Source of the DNA: an uncultured bacterium
GTDB taxonomy: Bacteria > Bacillota > Clostridia > Lachnospirales > Lachnospiraceae
Assembly (NCBI GenBank): GCA_947651225.1
Contig: CANSYK010000010.1
Location: forward strand, 1 to 64,000
Direction: 5' to 3'
Length of the DNA: 64,000 nucleotides
In this document: positions 20,392 through 28,547 of the stretch, piece by piece
Numbering within the stretch: position 1 is the stretch's first letter
How the letters are laid out: the number at the start of each line of letters is the position of its first letter
Program-made: the position numbers and the translations under genes
The notes under the pieces: generated by a model
Databases searched by the model: none
Seen by the model: only the letters and a program-made list of their open reading frames with translations
Told to the model about the DNA's origin: nothing

Positions 20392-20838
20392 TTACAGAAG
20401 GACAGAGAAAACCGCCCTTTGTACTTTTGCTAGTAAGGCATCCTGCAAGACTTTTGAAAAGTTGATGCTTTTTTCCTCATAAAGAGTATTCAGCCACATG
20501 GGGATGCTTAAAGCCTTTTTGACTGCCTTATCGCTGTGCTGCCTTGCGTATTCGGTCATATCCACCAGTACCATATTGACGAAAGCACTATCCGCAGCAG
20601 ATTCCATTTCAAAATCTTTCAGAACGGCAACAGTATTGATTTTGCTTAATGCACTGGGAGCAGGGAGGGATTCACCGTCACGCAGAGCGGTAAACAGATA
20701 CAGATCGCAGGCATCTTGAGCCATGCGCATGGCATCTGCCACATTATCCCCAAAGGTTGCAAGATTTCCCAAATCAGGGAGAAGGATCGATATTTTACCC
20801 TCTTCCTCATAGAAAACAGCCGGGTACACATAATTCAT
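20392..20838 (-). CDS. hicB: HicB family antitoxin
   Basis: MNYVYPAVFYEEEGKISILLPDLGNLATFGDNVADAMRMAQDAC... IPMWLNTLYEEKSINFSKVLQDALL. Confidence 0.85.
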   Translation of the reverse strand: MNYVYPAVFYEEEGKISILLPDLGNLATFGDNVADAMRMAQDACDLYLFTALRDGESLPAPSALSKINTVAVLKDFEMESAADSAFVNMVLVDMTEYARQHSDKAVKKALSIPMWLNTLYEEKSINFSKVLQDALLAKVQRAVFSVLL

Positions 20839-20889
20839 AAATCATTGCTCCTTTCCTTGTAATCTATATTATTTACAAGGGGCAGGAGT

Positions 20890-20981
20890 TTATTGCAGCC
20901 CCGCCTGCTTGAGTATGGATTTAACAATACTTTTCGGGATGCCGCATCCTTTAGCATCCGGTCGGCTTCTCTGAATCTCAT
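20890..20981 (-). pseudogene. hicA: hicA toxin remnant with internal deletion
   Basis: Minus strand RBS GGAGG then MRFREADRMLKDA(A)... and, in another frame, ...GIPKSIVKSILKQAGLQ*: both ends of HicA without the middle. Confidence 0.7.
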
Positions 20982-21010
20982 GTATGTTTCCTCCTTACAA
21001 TTATATAGTG

Positions 21011-21067
21011 ACACGTATTTTACGTGTTATCAAGAGAAACACACAAAAATTATACGTATTTTACGTA
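21011..21067. promoter_or_regulatory. Tandem dyad operator upstream of the hicAB remnant
   Basis: ACACGTATTTTACGTGT (21011-21027) and TACGTATTTTACGTA (21053-21067), centres ~41 bp apart. Confidence 0.65.
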
Positions 21068-21225
21068 GATATTATATGTAGATACCGGGAAAGTATGCAG
21101 ACTGGCAGCATGAAAGACGAAAATTTCTACCACAAGTAGAATGACAACTTCCGTTTTTTGTGATATAGTATGATATAGATCAAAGTAAAAGCGATGGCAG
21201 CAATCCATCGGGAAAGGAAAGAATC

Positions 21226-21366
21226 ATGTTTACAGTAAATTTCGCTAACTCTTATATAAGTGAACAGTATTCAAAAGCCCTGCTCAGTGCGAAAAGCGAA
21301 CAGAGCCTATTTCGTGTATTCTTATATAGGGTAAGCAGAAATCGAAAACGAACATGGATATTATAG
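21226..21366 (+). CDS. Possible 46-aa small ORF upstream of rtcB
   Basis: GGGAAAGGAAAGAATC-ATG, MFTVNFANSYISEQYSKALLSAKSEQSLFRVFLYRVSRNRKRTWIL*; not in the ORF track. Confidence 0.3.
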   Translation: MFTVNFANSYISEQYSKALLSAKSEQSLFRVFLYRVSRNRKRTWIL

Positions 21367-21413
21367 ATTAGTGTCAGACAGTTAGTTGTGGCAATATAAT
21401 ATATGGATTTCGT

Positions 21414-21453
21414 AAACCGCTTATCTTGGTGTATAGGATGAGCGGTTTTTTTT
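21414..21453 (+). terminator. Rho-independent terminator
   Basis: AAACCGCTTATC...GATGAGCGGTTTTTTTT hairpin with T-tract. Confidence 0.75.
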
Positions 21454-21484
21454 GTTCACATCAAAAGAAAGGAAGGAAAATGTT

Positions 21485-22687
21485 ATGTTTGAGATCAAGG
21501 GCAAAGTAAATACGGCGTTTTGCTATGCGAAAGTAGTAGAGGATGAAGCAATCGAGCAGATTCGCAGAATGTGTGACTATGAATTTACAGAAGACAGCCA
21601 TATTGCAATTATGCCTGACGTGCATGCTGGAAAAGGCTGCACGATTGGTACGACAATGACGCTTCATAATAAAGCGGTGCCTAACATTGTCGGGGTAGAT
21701 TTGGGGTGTGGAATGTATACTGTCAACATTGGGAAAGAAGATATTGATTTGGAAAAGCTTGATGAAGCGGCACATTATGTACCATCAGGGAAACATGTCT
21801 GGGAAGGCAGGATGGAGCGTTTTGATTTAACAGGACTTCGCTGTTACAGAAGTCTGAAAAATACAAAGTATCTTGAGAGAAGTCTTGGAACGCTTGGCGG
21901 AGGAAATCATTTTATAGAAGTGGACGAGGCAGCAGATGAAACCAGGTATTTGGTGATTCATACTGGTAGTAGAAATCTGGGAAAACAGGTGGCAGAAATA
22001 TATCAGCAATTAGCGGTTGAACTCCATTCTGGTAAGGAGGAGTATTTCCAGAAAAGAGATGCATTAATTGCTGAATATAAGGCTGTAGGACGCAGGAAAG
22101 AGATTCAGGCTGCGTTAAAGGAACTTACATGGGAGAGCAAAGAGTGCTTGATTCCTGATGATTTATGTTATTTATATGGAACATATTTTGAGGATTATTT
22201 ACATGATGTGGAAATTTGTCAGCGTTTTGCAAGAAGAAACCGTGAGCGTATTGCGGAAGTTATTTTTGAACAAACAGGTATTACAGCGGGGGAGGCGTTC
22301 CATACAATCCATAATTATATTGACACCGATGAAATGATTTTAAGAAAAGGGGCAATTGCAGCTCACAATGGAGAGAAAGTGTTGATTCCGATTAATATGA
22401 AGGATGGAAGTGTTCTTGCTGTAGGAAAAGGAAATGCAGATTGGAACTATTCTGCACCGCATGGGGCAGGAAGAGTAATGTCACGTACTAAGGCAAAAGA
22501 AGCTCTTAGTATGGAGGAATACAAAAGTGTTATGGAAGGAGTATATACAACTTCTGTTAATGAAGCAACATTAGATGAAGCACCGATGGCATATAAATCC
22601 CTTGAAGATATTATTGATGTAATCAGAGAATCGGTGGATGTAATTGATGTTATGAAACCAATTTATAATTTTAAGGCTTCGGAGTAG
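21485..22687 (+). CDS. rtcB: RtcB family RNA ligase
   Basis: IMPDVHAGKGCTIGTTMTLHNKAVPNIVGVDLGCGMYTVNIG; GGGNHFIEVD; SAPHGAGRVMSRTKAKE. Confidence 0.93.
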   Translation: MFEIKGKVNTAFCYAKVVEDEAIEQIRRMCDYEFTEDSHIAIMPDVHAGKGCTIGTTMTLHNKAVPNIVGVDLGCGMYTVNIGKEDIDLEKLDEAAHYVPSGKHVWEGRMERFDLTGLRCYRSLKNTKYLERSLGTLGGGNHFIEVDEAADETRYLVIHTGSRNLGKQVAEIYQQLAVELHSGKEEYFQKRDALIAEYKAVGRRKEIQAALKELTWESKECLIPDDLCYLYGTYFEDYLHDVEICQRFARRNRERIAEVIFEQTGITAGEAFHTIHNYIDTDEMILRKGAIAAHNGEKVLIPINMKDGSVLAVGKGNADWNYSAPHGAGRVMSRTKAKEALSMEEYKSVMEGVYTTSVNEATLDEAPMAYKSLEDIIDVIRESVDVIDVMKPIYNFKASE

Positions 22688-22695
22688 TGCAAACC

Positions 22696-22733
22696 CAGAT
22701 GGCTGTCTGTGCTTTTGCAATGACAGCCATCTG
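22696..22733 (+). other. Perfect 12-bp stem-loop between rtcB and the HTH gene
   Basis: CAGATGGCTGTC(22696-22707)/GACAGCCATCTG(22722-22733); no T-tract follows. Confidence 0.7.
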
Positions 22734-22767
22734 ATGTCCTCCAAAGCCGGAACAGGAGGAAAATAAA

Positions 22768-23022
22768 ATGTTTACAGTGCCAACGATTGATATGGACAGA
22801 ACGGGAAAGAGAATAACGGATTTGCGCAAAGAGGCAGGTATGTCAGTAAAAGATTTGCAGGACGTCTTTGGATTTGCAACGCCAAACGCAATATACAAGT
22901 GGCAGCATGGAATTGCAATGCCATCATTAGATAACCTCGTTATTTTGGCTGCGATATTTGATGTGGCTATAGATGATATAATAGTTGTTGGTACCAATGT
23001 GGATGCGCAAATCAGTGCGTGA
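22768..23022 (+). CDS. XRE-family helix-turn-helix regulator
   Basis: GKRITDLRKEAGMSVKDLQDVFGFATPNAIYKWQHGIAMPSLDNLVILAAIFDVAIDDII. Confidence 0.85.
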   Translation: MFTVPTIDMDRTGKRITDLRKEAGMSVKDLQDVFGFATPNAIYKWQHGIAMPSLDNLVILAAIFDVAIDDIIVVGTNVDAQISA

Positions 23023-23035
23023 CCTGTTTATTTCT

Positions 23036-23285
23036 GTTTGCGTGTCCGAGTGGTTTATGGTGCCACCCTGCTAGAGCGTGTTTGAAAATTGCTTTTTGCA
23101 AGATGTGCTTCCCGCTTTGTGGGAGATTTGGCTCAAATTTAGGAGGTGTAGCGGGCTACATTGACTAAATTTGGGGCAAATATAGCGCAAAGTGGGGAGG
23201 GCAGATTGTGAGAATGAATTTTCAAACACGCTCTAAGGTGGTGTGCGGTAATACTGCACTGAAGGTTCGAATCCTTCCGCAAACG
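23036..23285 (+). tRNA. tRNA-Ser(GCU) gene interrupted in the anticodon loop by a MITE
   Basis: Exons 23036-23073 and 23236-23285 join to an 88-nt class II tRNA: acceptor GTTTGCG/CGCAAAC, anticodon arm CCACC-CTGCTAA-GGTGG, long variable arm TGTGCGGTAATACTGCACT, T arm GAAGG-TTCGAAT-CCTTC, discriminator G. Confidence 0.88.
23074..23235 (+). mobile_element. Intact 160-bp MITE-like palindromic element plus TA target duplication
   Basis: Ends GAGCGTGTTTGAAAATT / AATTTTCAAACACGCTC, flanked by TA on both sides; related copies at 18784-18929 and 43884-43944; interior forms near-complete hairpin. Confidence 0.88.
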
Positions 23286-23305
23286 TTATTATAATAGATA
23301 GTAAC

Positions 23306-23342
23306 AAAAAAAGACATATAGAGAAATCTATGTGTCTTTTTT
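23306..23342 (+). terminator. Terminator after tRNA-Ser
   Basis: AAAAAAGACATATAG-AGAAAT-CTATGTGTCTTTTTT. Confidence 0.75.
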
Positions 23343-23496
23343 GTTATGAAAAGGAAAATAAATGGAACTTGCGATACATATGATGATGAATTTTTTTAAA
23401 ATTTTATAAATTTTGCAACGATTGTGGTTTATGATACGAATATATAATTGAAACCAGGATACAAACACAATCTGGGGAGAGGAAGGAGGTACAGGG

Positions 23497-24042
23497 TTGA
23501 AAGGAAAAGAGCAAAAATGGATTCGGGCGATTCTGTACCATAATTCACAGGATGCGGCGAACAAGCTGGTGACGGCATATTATGATGAAATTTATGCTTA
23601 TGTTTATCGTCAGGTGGGAAATAAGGAGGATGCGCTGGATTTGACACAGGAGGGGTTTATCGCCATGTTACAGTCATTACAGTGCTACAATTCCGGGCTG
23701 GCGGGGTTTCGCACATGGCTTTATCATATTGTGTCCCACAAAGTGATTGATGCCAGACGCAAAGCAAAGACAGAGGTATTATCTTTGGAAGAGATGGAGA
23801 CAGAGGCAGAGGAGCGGGGGGATTTTGCAGAGGAAATGGCAAACCGGGAACTGTTAAAGGAGATTGAGGGGTATGTCAGCGGTTTCGAGCCAGGGATTCA
23901 GGAAATTTACCGGCTTCGTCTGTATGGTGAACAGAGTTTTCCGGAAATTGCGAGGGCAGTCGGGCAGCCGGAGGCGAAAATCAAAGCACAGTATTATCGG
24001 CTGCTGCAAAAAATCAGAAAGGAGTTTAAAGCCTATGGATAA
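23497..24042 (+). CDS. ECF-type RNA polymerase sigma factor
   Basis: TTG start after GGAAGGAGG; AYVYRQVGNKEDALDLTQEGFIAMLQSLQCYN; C-terminal sigma4 region. Confidence 0.88.
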   Translation: MKGKEQKWIRAILYHNSQDAANKLVTAYYDEIYAYVYRQVGNKEDALDLTQEGFIAMLQSLQCYNSGLAGFRTWLYHIVSHKVIDARRKAKTEVLSLEEMETEAEERGDFAEEMANRELLKEIEGYVSGFEPGIQEIYRLRLYGEQSFPEIARAVGQPEAKIKAQYYRLLQKIRKEFKAYG

Positions 24043-24793
24043 GCAGCAAATTATATTTCCGTCCGAAGAGGAAAAAGAGAAAAGCATTTCTTTCATTGTA
24101 GCGAAAGGGATGCCAAAGCCACATCGTTTTTTCAGGGAACTTTATACAATGTTCCAGGCGGTTGGGTTTCGGGGAATGTTTTTTGGAGTTGGGGACAGCA
24201 TATTTCTGGCGGTATTATGTACCATTTTTAGCCTTTGTGGTTCTGTTCTTTTGATGTATAAGAGTGAAAATGGGATAGTGATTAGTTTATTTTTGGTTTC
24301 CCCATTTTTATATGGAATTGTACAGGCAATGACTACCTGGAAAGACTGGATGACAGGGGTATATGAACAGAAAATGGTATGCCGTTATACGCTGCGCCAG
24401 GTAAATACACTGCGGATGCTGTTTTTTGGCGGCATTTCGGTTGTTCTGTGCATCGGTGGAAGTATGGTGCTTTCTATTGCGGCTCAAAATTGTGTTATTT
24501 TTCTTCGATATCTGGGAATTGCCTTTACTGCCCTGGTACTTTTTGCTGTATTGGATCTGTCTGTCCGGTGGTATTGCAAAACTTTGTTTGGAAACTTTCT
24601 GGCGCCGTTTTTTTGGCTCGTTTTAGGGATTTTTATGCTGCATACAAGTGAGTGGGTGGCATCAGTGTTGATGGGACTTCCAGTCGTTGTATTTTGGATA
24701 TTTGTAGCAGGAGGTGCAGTTGTCTATGTGAGAATGCTGTATCACTGGTATTTTATAAAAAGGGAAGGAGCGTTTTCTTATGTTGTCAATTGA
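24035..24793 (+). CDS. Membrane protein (anti-sigma/ABC-associated), overlaps the sigma factor
   Basis: ATG at 24035 in the frame of track ORF 23864..24793; multi-TM. Confidence 0.65.
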   Translation: MDKQQIIFPSEEEKEKSISFIVAKGMPKPHRFFRELYTMFQAVGFRGMFFGVGDSIFLAVLCTIFSLCGSVLLMYKSENGIVISLFLVSPFLYGIVQAMTTWKDWMTGVYEQKMVCRYTLRQVNTLRMLFFGGISVVLCIGGSMVLSIAAQNCVIFLRYLGIAFTALVLFAVLDLSVRWYCKTLFGNFLAPFFWLVLGIFMLHTSEWVASVLMGLPVVVFWIFVAGGAVVYVRMLYHWYFIKREGAFSYVVN

Positions 24794-25634
24794 GCATGTT
24801 ACAAAAAAATATGGTAATTTTACTGCGTTAGAGGATATTAATCTGACTTTTGAAAATGGTGTTTATGGCCTTTTGGCTCCCAATGGTGCGGGAAAAACGA
24901 CATTGATTAAGTTGTTAGCAACTTTATTATTTCCAACAGAAGGAAATATTTATTGGGAAGGGCAGGATATTCTGGCGATGGGAAGCCGTTATCGGGGATT
25001 GCTTGGATATCTGCCGCAGGAGTTTGGATATTATAAAAATTACAGTCCAGAAAAATTTTTGTATTATATGGCGGCGTTGCAGGGAATTGGGAAAAAAGAG
25101 GCTGCCGATAAAATTGACAGCCTGTTGGAACTGGTTGCTTTAAAAGATGTGCAAAAAAAGAAGTTAAAGCAGTTTTCAGGTGGAATGATACAGCGTGTCG
25201 GTATTGCACAGGCAATGTTAAATGATCCTAAGTTACTGATATTAGACGAGCCAACTGCTGGCCTGGACCACAAAGAACGTGTCCGCTTCCGCAACCTGAT
25301 TCACAGTCTGGCAAAGGACAGGATTGTAATTTTATCCACACATATTGTATCTGATATTGAAACAATTGCCGGGCAGATTATTATGTTTCGGGATCATAAA
25401 ATGTACTGCTGTGATACACCCGCACATATCTGTGAGAAGCTGAAGGGGAAGGTATATGAAATGCCTGCCCAAAATGCAGAAGTGGATGGCATACAAATGT
25501 TGAGTGAAAGGCAGGGGGAAGAGGGGACGGTTCTGCGGTTTTTCAGTGAAAAAGAGGTTGAGGGGGCTGTGCTGGCTGTGCCGACGCTGGAAGATACGTT
25601 TTTGTATATTTACAGAGACAATCCGGTGGCGTAG
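24780..25634 (+). CDS. ABC transporter ATP-binding protein
   Basis: LLAPNGAGKTTLIKLL Walker A, FSGGMIQRVGIAQAML signature, LLILDEPTAGLD Walker B. Confidence 0.93.
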   Translation: MLSIEHVTKKYGNFTALEDINLTFENGVYGLLAPNGAGKTTLIKLLATLLFPTEGNIYWEGQDILAMGSRYRGLLGYLPQEFGYYKNYSPEKFLYYMAALQGIGKKEAADKIDSLLELVALKDVQKKKLKQFSGGMIQRVGIAQAMLNDPKLLILDEPTAGLDHKERVRFRNLIHSLAKDRIVILSTHIVSDIETIAGQIIMFRDHKMYCCDTPAHICEKLKGKVYEMPAQNAEVDGIQMLSERQGEEGTVLRFFSEKEVEGAVLAVPTLEDTFLYIYRDNPVA

Positions 25635-25725
25635 CCGTGTATATGAAAAATTCGCTTTAAAAGCGTTTCTGTTTCTGAACAGCAATTAAGTAAAAAATGA
25701 CGCAAAGTTTGGTATGGAGGGGAAT

Positions 25726-26873
25726 ATGAAGAAAGAATTATTCTGGTGGGAATGGAAAAAGCTCTGGTCAGTTCCTATGTTTACTGTTTTTTTGGTTCTT
25801 TGTATGGCGTTTAATGCCTTTATAGCGGCCGATGCCCTGTATGGACAAAAATATGTCAGTTATGTATCGGATGTAACGGAGGAAACCGGAAGAAAGATGG
25901 GAGCTTCTTTTGATAAAAAGCTGGCAGACAGTCCAGGGCAGGAGTATAAAGATATTCTGATGGAGGAAACGAAAGGGGCAAAGGACATTTTTGAAACATA
26001 CCAGGCAGAGAATATTTTTACAATTGTAAAAAATATATTTCCAGTGGCAAAAGGGTCGGATGAGGTATTAAATAAAAAATATAAACGGTTACAAAAGTCC
26101 ATTGACCTTCTGGAAGAGCAGGATGCTTCTCTTGATGTCGACGCTGCGGGTATGACAGACGATCTGTTAAACTGTTTATTTGGAAAGCTGTGCCGGGCGG
26201 TTATTACGGAAAGCTGGATGTTAGCAGCGTTTATGGCTATTTATCTTGGGGGCTGCGAAAAGCTTTCAAAAACGGCTTCTACGGTTTTTAGTACGAAAAT
26301 GGGGCGGAAGCTTCAGCAGGCAAAATATGCAGCCAGTCTTTTTCAGGGCTGATTTCCTATCTGCTACTGGCAGTTAGTGGAATTGGGGCGTACTGCTGTT
26401 TGTGGGATTTGGATTCTGTCTGGGGAGGAAGTATATCCAGCCAGTTCCATCACAGAAAAATTGCAGTATTTAATATACCATTTATTACATGGAAACCATT
26501 TACGGTTGGAGAATACCTGGCTGCAATGATGCTTTTGGGGATTATTGTACTGTTTGTTTTTCATGCAGTTAGTTTTGGGATTGGAATGGTATCAGGTAAC
26601 GCTTACTGGTCGTTTCTGATTTTATCAGGCATGGGTATATTTTGCTTTCTGGCAAATATATTTTCCGGCAATGGTACTTCGTTTCTGCTGCACCAGTTGA
26701 CAGAATGGAATCCAATTATGTTCTGGTGGAAGCAGTACAAGTGGTTTACTGATATGGATGTGGATTCGGTGCTTCCGTGGCAGGAATGCCTGGAGGCGGC
26801 AGTTTGTACAGGAATGGCAGCAGGAATTTTGTGGCTGTGCAGGCGTTATTTTGATAAGAAAGATATCTTATAA
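25726..26873 (+). pseudogene. ABC transporter permease, frameshifted
   Basis: Frame 1 ends ...AASLFQG* (26352); continuous membrane-protein sequence SFSGLISYLLLAVSGIGAYCCLWD... resumes in another frame and runs to 26873. Confidence 0.75.
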
Positions 26874-26968
26874 AGTGATGGTAATAACGGTAAAATAATT
26901 TATTAGGTTCATGATTCATCCATGTTGTTTCAGAAAGCATTTAAAATTGAGAAAGGCTGGGGATAAAA

Positions 26969-27472
26969 ATGGTATTTTGGAAAGAAATGAAAAAGTTTTG
27001 GAGACCTTGGATTTTTGTGGTATGCGCTGTTTTGTGCATGCTATTTTGGGTGATTTGGCTGGAGTTTAATGTTAAATATTTTCCAAATGGCGAGGAAAAT
27101 AAAAAGATGTTTCAGCTACAGGCAGATTGGGTAAAAAAATATGGTTCGACCTTAGAAGATAATGAAATTGAAGAAATTCGTGATGAGCTGAAAGTGCTTT
27201 ATAAGAAAGCAGAAGCGGCTTTTGCGAAAGAACCATTATTCCAGAAAAATCATATTACAACGTATCAGGAGTTTGAGAAATTTTGTGATGAAGCATGGGA
27301 GGATGACAAAAAGGATGAAGATGCAACAGTTATGAAAAACTATCTGAAAAGCGATGCGGCAGACGGAGTGTACAAAGACATTGAGGCAATCGTTCCCGTG
27401 TGCTTCTTTATCGCAGGGGCAGGACTTGCGGTGATAGTGTGCAGGCGGCTGAGAGGGGCAGAGATAGAGTAG
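26969..27472 (+). pseudogene. Second ABC permease, truncated relative to the first
   Basis: MVFWKEMKKFWRPWIFVVCAVLCMLFWVIWLEF... short, one TM after the extracellular segment, then ends. Confidence 0.5.
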
Positions 27473-27507
27473 GCTGCCTGAGTTTTTTGACAAACAGGAT
27501 TTTATTT

Positions 27508-28347
27508 TTAGTTTTCATTCCTCCATTTTCTGGGAGGGATACCATATACATTTTTAAAAGCCCGGGAAAAATGCAGTTGGTTTGTATATCCTACAGCATT
27601 GCTGATATCTCCAATGGAGAGCTTAGTCAGTTTCAAAAGTTCCGTTGCCTTAATCATACGGTATGTCAGTAAAAACTGCTGCGGGGTTTTTCCGGTAGAA
27701 TCTTTAAAAATCTTTCCAAAATAACTGCGGTTGAGTCCACAGACTTTTGCGATGTCCTCAACCGTAATGTCGTTTTGGAAATTTTGCTCAATATAGGTTA
27801 AAGCTTCATGGATATAGTAATCCTGCAGCCGTTTTCTGCTGGTGTTTGTTTCAGGAGTGATGGACTGTAACATGGCATCAAAAAAAAGATAGAGGTGTCC
27901 AATCAGATGAAATGGTGAGAATTCTTCGTGCTCTGTCAGATACAACATTTCCTGTACCATGATTTCCCGCAGTTCTTTAAATTTTGCATGGTACACCGGA
28001 TTGTCACAGGACAATCCAGCGATGTCGAGAGCTTCTTTTACGCGTAATCCGTCAAACTCGATCCAGACATATTCCCATGGTAAATTTTTATCTGAAATAT
28101 AGGTGTTAATCTGGTTAGGGAAAATCATAAATCCCTGATTACTCTTAATCCGATATTCTTTTGTATTTCCCTTAGAATCATCTGCAAACAGAATGCCTGT
28201 GCCTGAAAGGATATAGTGAAATAAATAATGATTCCTTGCGGCTGGCCCGTAAGAATGAGAGGGATCCGTTTGTTCATAGCCAAATTGGTATAAGCTAAGA
28301 TCTACAAAGTTTTCATTTGGAAAAATGGAAAATTTCGAATCACCCAT
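27508..28347 (-). CDS. AraC family transcriptional regulator
   Basis: AraC cupin domain plus C-terminal double HTH (ITVEDIAKVCGLNRSYFGKIFKDSTGKTPQQFLLTYRM); divergent from the sugar ABC operon. Confidence 0.92.
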   Translation of the reverse strand: MGDSKFSIFPNENFVDLSLYQFGYEQTDPSHSYGPAARNHYLFHYILSGTGILFADDSKGNTKEYRIKSNQGFMIFPNQINTYISDKNLPWEYVWIEFDGLRVKEALDIAGLSCDNPVYHAKFKELREIMVQEMLYLTEHEEFSPFHLIGHLYLFFDAMLQSITPETNTSRKRLQDYYIHEALTYIEQNFQNDITVEDIAKVCGLNRSYFGKIFKDSTGKTPQQFLLTYRMIKATELLKLTKLSIGDISNAVGYTNQLHFSRAFKNVYGIPPRKWRNEN

Positions 28348-28422
28348 ATAAGAACCTCCCTGTACATTGATTAATACAATAAATATACCAAAATGCTAGA
28401 TGATATGCAAGTAAGAAATAAA

Positions 28423-28478
28423 AAATAGCATAATGCTATAAAATTGGTTATATACCGCTATTTATAAATAGCATAATG
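28423..28478. promoter_or_regulatory. Candidate AraC-regulator operators
   Basis: Direct repeat AAATAGCATAATG at 28423-28435 and 28466-28478 (43 bp apart), next to TATAAT-like sequence. Confidence 0.55.
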
Positions 28479-28547
28479 GGATATATAATATAGGCATAAA
28501 AGGATCAAATGCATTTGATATTGTTAAATGAAAGGAGAATATGGATT

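Noticed and set aside
23074-23233. Group I intron in the tRNA anticodon loop
   Set aside because: Length, terminal inverted repeats, TA duplication and related copies in non-tRNA sites fit a MITE; no group I core was seen by eye.
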